A stretch of 8,924 nucleotides of DNA, from positions 1 to 8,924 of the forward strand of contig DATGKD010000036.1 in NCBI GenBank assembly GCA_035294855.1, in the 5' to 3' direction. Positions 1 through 5,666 of this stretch are shown here, piece by piece (position 1 is the stretch's first letter; each line of letters opens with the position of its first letter). The notes beneath the pieces are model-generated. The model had not been told where the DNA came from, made no database searches, and was given only the letters and a program-made list of their open reading frames with translations. The DNA comes from DATGKD01 sp035294855. Lineage in GTDB: Bacteria > Actinomycetota > Acidimicrobiia > Acidimicrobiales > UBA8190. The position numbers and the translations under genes are program-made.

Positions 1-560
1 TGGGCGAGGTCCGCACCATCGAGACATGGCTGTGCTTCCCGCTGCCCTCACGACGCGACATCCGCTGGCAGCTGGACCTGGCCGGCGGCGCCACCATGGA
101 CGCCGGCTGCTACACGATCCACATGCTGCGCCACCTCGCCGGGGCCGAGCCCCGCGTGGTCTCGGCGCGCGCCAAGCTCCGGTCACCCGAGGTCGACAGG
201 GCGATGCAGATCGAGGCGGCCTTCGGGGACGGCCGGACCGGCCGCGCCATCTGCTCGATGTGGTCGTCGAGGGTCCTCCGCGTCGGGCTGCGCGTGACCG
301 GCGACGCGGGGGAGCTGCGCGTGCTCAACCCCTTGGGGCCGAACATCTACCACCGGCTCGTGGTGAAGACCACGGGCGGCCGGCACGCCGAGCACCTGAC
401 CAGGCGGCCGACCTACGAGTTCCAGCTCGACGCGTTCGCCGACGCCGTGCTGCGCGGCGTCGCCCCCATCACCGGCCCCGCCGACGCGATCGCCAACATG
501 ACCGTGATCGACGCCGCGTACGGCGCGGCCGGGTTGAAGGAACGCCAACCCACGGCGTGA
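1..560 (+). CDS. Gfo/Idh/MocA-family NAD(P)-dependent oxidoreductase, C-terminal part (5' end outside window)
   Basis: The reading frame is open from base 3 and ends at TGA 558-560, giving 185 residues. The Rossmann NAD(P)-binding half and the usual catalytic lysine lie upstream of the window. What is seen is the C-terminal substrate-binding domain: GGATMDAGCYTIHMLRHLAG (from about partial residue 28), then beta-strand-rich sequence, and the closing helix FQLDAFADAVLRGVAPITGP that is typical of this superfamily. The DxGCY motif puts Tyr (partial residue 37) where inositol-dehydrogenase-like members have His, which points to the glucose-fructose oxidoreductase / dihydrodiol or xylose dehydrogenase side of the superfamily. 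The substrate cannot be named. The internal ATG at base 96 is not the start, because the frame continues upstream with conserved sequence. It converges on the flavodoxin gene with a single base between stop codons. Family assignment is confident; the precise activity is not known. Confidence 0.9.
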   Translation, partial: GEVRTIETWLCFPLPSRRDIRWQLDLAGGATMDAGCYTIHMLRHLAGAEPRVVSARAKLRSPEVDRAMQIEAAFGDGRTGRAICSMWSSRVLRVGLRVTGDAGELRVLNPLGPNIYHRLVVKTTGGRHAEHLTRRPTYEFQLDAFADAVLRGVAPITGPADAIANMTVIDAAYGAAGLKERQPTA

Positions 561-561
561 T

Positions 562-1032
562 TCAGAAGATGCCCGCCGCGAGCCCCGCGGCGAGCGTGGC
601 CCCCAACTCCGTGGCCCGCTCGAGGTCGGCCTCGCCGGCGTCGCCCACGACGGTGAGGGGAGGCAGGACGCGGCGCCAACGCATGGCGGTGATGATCCGT
701 TCGACGCTCGCCACCGCGCCGTCCACGTCGGTCGAACCCTTCACCACCAAGGCGTAGGGCAGGCCCGCGGTGCGTTCCAGGCAGGGGTAGTAGACGCGCT
801 CGAAGAAGTCCTTGAGCGCCCCCGACATGTAGCCGAAGTTGGCCGGCGTGCACAGAAGGATGCCGTGCGCCCAGAGCACGTCCTGCGGCCCGGCGTCGAA
901 CGCGCTGCGGGCCCGTATCTCGACGTCGTCGCCGGCCGCGTGGCGCGCTGCCCGGATCGCCGCGTCGGTGAGCGCCTGTGTCGACCCGGTCCGAGAGTGC
1001 GACACGACGAGCAGATGGCGCGGCTCGCTCAG
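562..1032 (-). CDS. flavodoxin-fold protein (flavodoxin / NAD(P)H-dependent FMN oxidoreductase type), probable CTG start
   Basis: A 156-residue single-domain flavodoxin-fold protein, expected to bind FMN and act in cytoplasmic electron transfer or quinone/nitro reduction. The first strand LLVV leads into the FMN-phosphate loop SHSRTGST (residues 11-18). The conserved segment TPANFGYMSGALKDFFERVY (62-81) is the second FMN-contacting loop and helix of the NADPH-dependent FMN reductase/WrbA-like group. No ATG, GTG or TTG lies at a suitable place. The only GTG (1005) would remove the first beta strand. CTG at 1030-1032 overlaps the stop of the upstream gene as CTGA and has GGAG (1042-1045) 9 bases before it, so it is chosen as start, translationally coupled to the exported DMFase-like gene. 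The coupling suggests a shared process, but no partner or substrate can be read from the sequence. Confidence 0.85.
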   Translation of the reverse strand: MSEPRHLLVVSHSRTGSTQALTDAAIRAARHAAGDDVEIRARSAFDAGPQDVLWAHGILLCTPANFGYMSGALKDFFERVYYPCLERTAGLPYALVVKGSTDVDGAVASVERIITAMRWRRVLPPLTVVGDAGEADLERATELGATLAAGLAAGIF

Positions 1033-2666
1033 AAGAACTGGCTCCAGTTGGCGGTCGACGGGTGCGTGCTCGACGCCGGACCGGCCCCGAACACGGAGAA
1101 GACGTTTTGCATCATCCGCCACAGCACCGCGGTGACGCCCGGTATGGCGGGGAAGATGACGTTCGAGTAGATGCGGGGCGCGTCGGAGAGCTTGGCCACG
1201 AAGGCGGCCGAGCCCGTGGCGAACACACCGCCCCCGCCCGGTACCGAGTAGTACGTCATGTCCGAGTACCGCCCGGGACCGCGATTGGCCACGGGGGAGT
1301 GCGCCAGGATCGTGACGTCCTGGGGGCCACCCAGTCCCGGCACGTAGTGGTCGTACTCGCCTTGGACCACCTGCGTGACGTGCTGCCCGTCGGTCAATCC
1401 CGTTCCTTGGAAGACCCACGAGCCCGCATCGGAGACCACCAGATCGGCGTTCGAGGCCACGTCCGCGTACTGCACCCCGATGAGCAGCTGCTCGGGGCGG
1501 GGCACGGGAGGATCGGGCCAGTTGGCGGTGACCTCGGCGGGGTCCTGGCCCCACATCGGGTCCTCGTGTTCGAAGTCGGTCTTGTAACAGACCTGGCGGC
1601 GATCCTCGCCGAGCGGCGAGGGCTCCATGCGGATGTGGCGGTACACGGCGTTGGCACCGAGGAACGCCAGGTTCGTCCCCTGATGCAACGCGCTCTGGGC
1701 GCCGTCGCGCATGGCGCTCGACCAGTACTCGTCGTGGCCCAGGCTGAACAGGCAGCGGTGGCGCGACAGCCGTGACGGGTCGCGGTGGAGGTCGACGTCA
1801 GTGAAGTACGCCAGGTCGAGGCCCAGCGACTCGGCGAGGAAGATGAGGGGGAACTCGTTGCCGGCGAAGCTCGGCGCCCCCCAGCCGGCCTGGTCGTAGG
1901 GGCGGTCGAACGACACGACCCTCGAGCGGTCGCTGCCGCCGGACTCGCCACGGCTGGAACCGCCCGGCCCGACGTACAGGCTCCGCCCGCCGAAGGTGTT
2001 GTACGCCTGCCATGTGGTGTTCCCGTGCATCACCACGAACGCCGCCGAGCTGGCGTCGTCACGGATGCACAGGGGGATGTACCCGGCGGTGAGCCCGTTG
2101 TCGGAGCCCGTGAGCTTGAACAGGTAGGTGCCCGGCGGCCACGAGCTGTCGATGGCCACGGTCAGCGTGGGGTGCCACTGGCATTCGACCATGTTCGTGC
2201 CCGCCGCCACGGTGGGGGCCGGCTGGTGCTGGGTGGTGGGCAGGTCCGCCGACCGCCACACGAGACGGCCACCGAGCCCGTCGTAGTACCCCATCCGGTA
2301 CAACTCCACGTGGTACGGCACCGCCGGGGCGTCGACGAACAACGTCACCTCGTCGCCCGCCACCGCGCTGACGTGGTCCGCGTAGCCGTAGATGCGCGTC
2401 GTGGAGCTGACCACCCAGTCCAAGGTGCCCGGGACCTGGTTCTCCTCGATCACCCAGTCGGCCGAGGGCACGCTCACGCCGCTGTCGAGCGTCACCTGGC
2501 GCACCGAGTCGACCTCGTGGGCGAGGCGGCGGTGCCGACGCCGGGCCGCCGGCGCGGAGTTGGTGCGCGTCAGGAGGTCGTCGGCGCCCCAGGCCGCGCC
2601 GCCCAACGCCGCGATGCCCAGGCCCACCCCGCCGGCGCGCAGGAGCGTGCGACGGCCGAAAGGCAG
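1029..2666 (-). CDS. Tat-exported protein of the N,N-dimethylformamidase beta (large) subunit-like family
   Basis: About 545 residues if started at CTG 2664-2666. The N-terminus then reads MPFGRRTLLRAGGVGLGIAA, a twin-arginine signal (RR at 5-6, hydrophobic stretch 14-26, Ala/Gly-rich exit), so folded export with a bound metal is likely. An N-terminal beta-sandwich half carries ELYRMGYYDGLGGR (about 121-134) and WPPGTYLFKL; the C-terminal half has TTWQAYN, SLGHDEYWSS (about 308-317) and LAFLGANAVYRH. These match the DMFA2_C-type family widespread in actinobacteria. The founding enzyme hydrolyses dimethylformamide with an iron held by Tyr and Glu ligands, but most family members, this one included, have no known substrate, and no small-subunit gene is visible here. 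The first GTG (2625-2627) would destroy the Tat motif. The frame stays open without ATG/GTG/TTG back to TAA at 2790-2792, so the true start is unresolved. Confidence 0.85.
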   Translation of the reverse strand: MPFGRRTLLRAGGVGLGIAALGGAAWGADDLLTRTNSAPAARRRHRRLAHEVDSVRQVTLDSGVSVPSADWVIEENQVPGTLDWVVSSTTRIYGYADHVSAVAGDEVTLFVDAPAVPYHVELYRMGYYDGLGGRLVWRSADLPTTQHQPAPTVAAGTNMVECQWHPTLTVAIDSSWPPGTYLFKLTGSDNGLTAGYIPLCIRDDASSAAFVVMHGNTTWQAYNTFGGRSLYVGPGGSSRGESGGSDRSRVVSFDRPYDQAGWGAPSFAGNEFPLIFLAESLGLDLAYFTDVDLHRDPSRLSRHRCLFSLGHDEYWSSAMRDGAQSALHQGTNLAFLGANAVYRHIRMEPSPLGEDRRQVCYKTDFEHEDPMWGQDPAEVTANWPDPPVPRPEQLLIGVQYADVASNADLVVSDAGSWVFQGTGLTDGQHVTQVVQGEYDHYVPGLGGPQDVTILAHSPVANRGPGRYSDMTYYSVPGGGGVFATGSAAFVAKLSDAPRIYSNVIFPAIPGVTAVLWRMMQNVFSVFGAGPASSTHPSTANWSQFF

Positions 2667-2789
2667 TCGGCGCGGCCGGGTCGCGAGATCCCCGCCGTCC
2701 GGTTTGTCCGGTCCAGACGGCTCCGGGTCGGTGGGGGTTGACGGGTCCGGCTCGGAAACGGGCGGTTCCGGCTCCGGGATCCCTGCAGG
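2667..2789 (-). other. in-frame Pro/Glu/Asp-rich open extension upstream of the Tat protein, no standard start codon
   Basis: On the minus strand, directly upstream of the proposed CTG start, the frame stays open for 41 codons and reads like real protein: alternating PEPEPP, SEPDPSTPTDPEPSGPDKPD, then GGDLATRPRR before the Tat signal. It contains no ATG, GTG or TTG and begins right after a TAA. Either the gene uses a rare start here, or a frameshift or assembly error hides its beginning, or the composition is chance in GC-rich DNA. If translated, it would give the Tat signal a long disordered n-region. Confidence 0.35.
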
Positions 2790-2803
2790 TTAACAATGAT
2801 GTT

Positions 2804-2815
2804 GCCGAGCTCGGC
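2804..2815. repeat. 12-bp perfect palindrome GCCGAGCTCGGC
   Basis: A self-complementary 12-mer lies 12 bases from the tandem repeat array, in the spacer between the S8 protease gene and the Tat-protein gene. It could be a protein-binding site or a weak hairpin after the protease gene. No U-run follows on the minus strand, so it is not a convincing intrinsic terminator. Confidence 0.5.
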
Positions 2816-2827
2816 GTGGCGTCGAGC

Positions 2828-2887
2828 CGTTCCGATGTGCCCGTTCGATGTGGCCGTTCGATGTGGCCGTTCGATGTGGCCGTTCAG
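2828..2887. repeat. 13-bp direct tandem repeat, unit CCGTTCGATGTGG
   Basis: Three exact head-to-tail copies occupy 2841-2853, 2854-2866 and 2867-2879. A variant copy with one insertion and one change (CGTTCCGATGTGC, ending at 2840) precedes them, and a partial copy CCGTTCAG (2880-2887) follows. The partial copy runs over the stop codon of the S8 protease gene (2884-2886), so the array begins exactly at the end of that gene and fills the start of the spacer to the next one. The period is not a multiple of three and the array is noncoding. Confidence 0.95.
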
Positions 2888-4407
2888 CGGTGCGCCAGGA
2901 CTTCGAACTGCTCCTCGGCCGGCGTCGGGGTGTCGGACGCGGTCCGCGCCGCGGCGGTGTGGACGCCGGCGCCGCGGTACCGCCGCCACACGGAGAACGC
3001 GGCAGCGCCCAGCCCGACGCCGAGCAACGCGAGCAACCATGCCCACGGGCCGGAGCCGCCGCCCTTCCCTCGTGCCGACGCAGAGCGCGCCACGCCTCCC
3101 ATCGAAAGGACGTCGGTGCTGTGCGAGGTGGGCGTCGTCGACGATCCGGACCCTGTGTTCGATCCTGCGGCGGTGGGTGCGGACGCGGAGCCCGACGCGC
3201 CACTTCCCGCGCCGCGTGACGTCGGTGTCGCCGAGGAGCCGTGACCGGTCGCCGCCGTGGCGCCTGCGGGGCTCGGAGGAGGAGCACCCCCCGGGCTTGC
3301 CGGGCGCGGCGGAGCCGCCTGCTGGCCCGTGGCGGCCATGGCGGCCGCCGCGTTGACGAGCCCCTGGCATCCCTGACCCGCCCCGCAGTTCACCGACTTG
3401 TTCAGCGTGGCCAGCATCGTCTGCACCGCGCCCTGAGGAGACAGGCCGCGCCCGAGGAGCAGCGCCAGGGATCCCGACACGAACGGCGTCGCCATCGAGG
3501 TTCCTTCATCGGTGGCGTAACAGTTCTGCCCACCCGACCAGAACGTGGAGAGGATCTCGGTGTCGTCGACCATGCCGCACGTCGGCGAGCTCGGCCCGTT
3601 GGGATCGTCGCCGCCGGGGGCGAGGACGCCCCACTTGGCGTTGCCCGGAGTACTCGAATACGACGCCAATTGCCCCGACTTGCCGGTGGCGGCCACCACG
3701 ACGGCGTCGAGGTTCCCGTAGCCCGCGGGACCGAACAGGTTCCCGGCGTTGTTGCCCGCGGCGATGACGGGAATGACACCTGCCTTCCACGCGTCCTCCA
3801 CCGCAGGCGTGATCGTCGAGTTGCTGCACCCGGTGAGGACGCAGTTGACCCCGAGGATCCCGGTGTCGCTCCCCAGGCTGAGGTTCACGACCTGCGCGCC
3901 GTGGTGCACCACCCACTCGATGCCGGCGGCGACGTCCGCGGTGTTGCCCGATCCGCTCGAGTCGAGCACCTTCGCCACGACGAACGTCGCTCCCGGGGCG
4001 ACGCCGGCCACGCCGTTGCCGGCCGCGGCCGCGATGCCGGCCACGTGCGTGCCGTGGCCGTTGTCGTCCTGTCCGGCACCCGCGCCCGTGACGCACTGGT
4101 TGGGGTCCCCGTTCGTGTTGATGCAGGTGGCCGCGGCGCCGACCTTGCCTGCCAGGTCCGGATGGGCGAAGTCGACCCCGGTGTCGACGATGCCGATGCG
4201 CACGCCCGACCCGATTCCCGCTCCCCAGGCGCTGGGCGCACCGATCTGGGACAGGCCCCACTGGTACGAGAGGTAGGGCGCCGACGCCGGGTTGGGGGAG
4301 GCGCTGGCCGGCGACGCCAGGGCGAAAGCCGAGGTGACGGCGAGCGCCGCGGTGCCGACGACCATGCGCGACGCGAGGTGACGGCGGACAGGCCGGACGA
4401 GTCCCAT
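2884..4407 (-). CDS. secreted, membrane-anchored subtilisin-like serine protease (peptidase S8, mycosin-like architecture)
   Basis: A 507-residue protein with Sec signal peptide (RRHLASRMVVGTAALAVTSA to ASPASAS, about 1-37), a subtilase domain (about 45-357), a Pro/Ala/Gly/Ser/Thr linker (about 360-450), one transmembrane helix WAWLLALLGVGLGAAAFSVW (about 455-474), then RRYR and a cytoplasmic tail. The catalytic triad is intact: Asp75 in IGIVDTGVD, His118 in GHGTHVAG, Ser304 in GTSMATP; Asn219 in AAGNN is the oxyanion residue. Eight Cys in the mature domain suggest disulfides. No clear I9-type propeptide separates signal and catalytic domain. The layout resembles mycosins of type VII secretion, but no ESX gene is nearby, so a general cell-surface protease is the safer reading. 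The ATG is supported by a near-perfect Shine-Dalgarno sequence. It is first in the minus-strand cluster, divergent from the radical SAM gene. Confidence 0.95.
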   Translation of the reverse strand: MGLVRPVRRHLASRMVVGTAALAVTSAFALASPASASPNPASAPYLSYQWGLSQIGAPSAWGAGIGSGVRIGIVDTGVDFAHPDLAGKVGAAATCINTNGDPNQCVTGAGAGQDDNGHGTHVAGIAAAAGNGVAGVAPGATFVVAKVLDSSGSGNTADVAAGIEWVVHHGAQVVNLSLGSDTGILGVNCVLTGCSNSTITPAVEDAWKAGVIPVIAAGNNAGNLFGPAGYGNLDAVVVAATGKSGQLASYSSTPGNAKWGVLAPGGDDPNGPSSPTCGMVDDTEILSTFWSGGQNCYATDEGTSMATPFVSGSLALLLGRGLSPQGAVQTMLATLNKSVNCGAGQGCQGLVNAAAAMAATGQQAAPPRPASPGGAPPPSPAGATAATGHGSSATPTSRGAGSGASGSASAPTAAGSNTGSGSSTTPTSHSTDVLSMGGVARSASARGKGGGSGPWAWLLALLGVGLGAAAFSVWRRYRGAGVHTAAARTASDTPTPAEEQFEVLAHR

Positions 4408-4411
4408 CGCG

Positions 4412-4420
4412 TCACCTCCT
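4412..4420 (-). promoter_or_regulatory. strong ribosome binding site for the S8 protease
   Basis: On the minus strand AGGAGGTGA, fully complementary to the 16S rRNA tail, lies 7 bases (counted from AGGAGG) before ATG 4405-4407. It fixes the start and suggests efficient translation, in contrast to the genes here that lack any such site. Confidence 0.9.
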
Positions 4421-4473
4421 CGGGGCCGGGGAGGGGCCAGGCGCGATGCCCCCCGGGTCCTTGCCCTTGGGAA

Positions 4474-4513
4474 CGAGCCCGGCCTCGGGACCTTGCTGTC
4501 GGGGCCGGGCTCG
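4474..4513. repeat. inverted repeat / hairpin in the divergent control region
   Basis: CGAGCCCGGCC (4474-4484) and GGCCGGGCTCG (4503-4513) are an exact 11-bp inverted pair around an 18-base loop; with two G-U and two G-C pairs the stem can extend to about 15 bp. It sits between the S8 start and the radical SAM promoter. It would lie in the 5' leader of the protease mRNA if that transcript starts near 4532, or could be an operator. No U-tract follows in either direction. Confidence 0.7.
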
Positions 4514-4528
4514 GGTCCGGGGATGGAG

Positions 4529-4566
4529 GCGACAGTCGAACGTATGTTCGATACAGTTCCGTGCCA
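4529..4566 (+). promoter_or_regulatory. promoter of the radical SAM gene, probably leaderless
   Basis: A -35-like GCGACA (4529-4534, 4 of 6 to TTGACA) is followed after exactly 17 bases by TACAGT (4552-4557), a good actinobacterial TAnnnT -10. Eight bases later comes the A of the ATG at 4566, which is where transcription would begin. No Shine-Dalgarno sequence precedes that ATG. Together this indicates a leaderless mRNA. Confidence 0.65.
4537..4550. promoter_or_regulatory. LexA (SOS) box CGAACGTATGTTCG
   Basis: The site fits the Gram-positive/actinobacterial LexA consensus CGAAC-N4-GTTCG with no mismatch, including RNRY at the centre, and its symmetry extends one base each side (T4536, A4551). 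It lies between the -35 and -10 of the radical SAM promoter, so bound LexA would block RNA polymerase. On the minus strand the same DNA contains TACGTT (4539-4544) with ATGGCA (4562-4567) 17 bases upstream, a possible promoter toward the S8 protease, so divergent control is conceivable but much less certain. Confidence 0.85.
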
Positions 4567-5654
4567 TGGCCGAGCCTGTCGAATTCCGCTGGAGGAAGGC
4601 CGACGACGACAGCGACCAGCCGATGCTCTTCGCGCCGGAGGATCTCGTCGAGCGTCACCTCGGCGTCGGCGAGTACCGCGGCCTCGAGTTCATCCACGTG
4701 AACGCCCGCCGGATCATCAACGAAGTCCCGGCCGCCTCACGCATGCCGTTCCGCTACACGATCAACGCGTTCCGAGGATGTTCGCATTCGTGCAATTACT
4801 GTTTCGCCCGTCCGACCCACGCATACCTCGGGTTCAACGTCGGCGAGGACTTCGACCGCAAGCTCGTCGTCAAGGTCAATGCCGTGGAGCGCCTGCGTGC
4901 CGAACTCCGCTCGCCGCGCTGGCACGGCGACCACATTGCCATGGGGACGAACACCGACCCATACCAGCGAGCCGAGGGGCGGTACCACTTGACACGCGGC
5001 ATCGTCGAGGCACTGGCCGAGGCGGCCAATCCGTTTTCGATCCTCACCAAGTCGACGCTCATCCTCCGCGACCTCGACGTGCTCACGGCGGCGGCCCAGC
5101 GCGTCGACGTGCATTGCAACCTGTCGATCGGGACGCTCGACGAGGAGGTGTGGAAGGCGACAGAGCCCGGCACTCCGCACCCGCGCCGGCGCGTCGAGGC
5201 GGTGAAGAGGCTGAACGAAGCCGGGATCCCGACGGGGGTGCTGATGGCGCCGATCATCCCGGGATACTCGGATCGCCCCGAACAGCTCGAACAGGTCGCC
5301 ACCGCGTGCCTGGGGGCCGGTGCCGTGTCGATCACGCCGATCGTGCTCCACCTGCGACCTGGGGTGAAGGAGCACTTTCTCAGCTCGATGAAGCAGAAGA
5401 GCCCGCGGCTCGCGACCGAGCTCGCTCGTCGCTACGGCCGAGCGTCGTACCTCCCGCATGCCGAGCAGAAGGTCATCACCGACCGAGTCGACAGCGTGGT
5501 CGCGCCGAGGACGGCACCCCCGCGTCCGAGCGTCACGGGGTCCACCGGCCACCCGAGGACGCACGAGCGCTCTGTGGCCGACCGGAGAAGGCCGACCGAC
5601 GCGGCTTCCCCATCCCCTCGGACCGAGCAGCTCGAGTTCCGGCCGCCTTCGTAG
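4566..5654 (+). CDS. Rv2578c-family radical SAM protein (spore photoproduct lyase-like), SOS-regulated
   Basis: A 362-residue radical SAM enzyme. CSHSCNYC (Cys72, Cys76, Cys79) is the CxxxCxxC that holds the 4Fe-4S cluster for cleaving S-adenosylmethionine. Flanking MPFRYTINAFRGC, ARPTHAYLGFNVGEDFD and GTNTDPYQRAEGRY (127-140) are characteristic of the family typified by M. tuberculosis Rv2578c, grouped with SplB-like DNA-photoproduct repair proteins, though its own reaction is not established. N-terminal QPMLF (18-22) resembles the pentapeptide that binds the DNA polymerase sliding clamp. After about residue 305 the chain is Pro/Arg/Ser-rich and ends near EQLEF. The ATG is preferred over an upstream in-frame ATG (4446) because the promoter and LexA box lie between them and family similarity begins after it. 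The LexA box implies induction by DNA damage. It converges on trpB2 with 12 bases between stops. Confidence 0.9.
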   Translation: MAEPVEFRWRKADDDSDQPMLFAPEDLVERHLGVGEYRGLEFIHVNARRIINEVPAASRMPFRYTINAFRGCSHSCNYCFARPTHAYLGFNVGEDFDRKLVVKVNAVERLRAELRSPRWHGDHIAMGTNTDPYQRAEGRYHLTRGIVEALAEAANPFSILTKSTLILRDLDVLTAAAQRVDVHCNLSIGTLDEEVWKATEPGTPHPRRRVEAVKRLNEAGIPTGVLMAPIIPGYSDRPEQLEQVATACLGAGAVSITPIVLHLRPGVKEHFLSSMKQKSPRLATELARRYGRASYLPHAEQKVITDRVDSVVAPRTAPPRPSVTGSTGHPRTHERSVADRRRPTDAASPSPRTEQLEFRPPS

Positions 5655-5666
5655 AGGAACGCGCTG

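Noticed and set aside
2777..2794. Overlapping restriction-site-like run (GGATCC, CCTGCAGG, GTTAAC) that looks like a cloning polylinker
   Set aside because: The run is short, flanked by sequence of normal composition, and continues into the open frame of the Tat gene. No vector sequence is recognisable, so chance is more likely, although it lies where the gene's start is missing.
2884..4407. Mycosin of a type VII (ESX) secretion locus
   Set aside because: The architecture fits, but no EccB/C/D/E, WXG100 or PE/PPE gene is in the window, so only a mycosin-like layout is claimed.
4474..4513. Intrinsic terminator
   Set aside because: The stem is strong, but it lies upstream of both divergent genes and has no U-run on either strand.
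4446..4565. In-frame ATG extending the radical SAM protein by 40 residues
   Set aside because: The extension covers the inverted repeat, LexA box and -10, has low-complexity translation, and precedes the point where family similarity begins.
3241..4701. Long open frame of 486 codons on the plus strand opposite the S8 protease
   Set aside because: It is a shadow of the GC-rich protease gene: Arg/Gly/Val-rich with no domain, while the antisense frame has an intact catalytic triad. The same applies to the plus-strand frame at 1785-2741 and the minus-strand frame at 5533-6741.
5625..5638. C-terminal EQLEF of the radical SAM protein as a second sliding-clamp motif
   Set aside because: It is one residue short of the QLxLF spacing and only resembles the motif; kept as a side remark.
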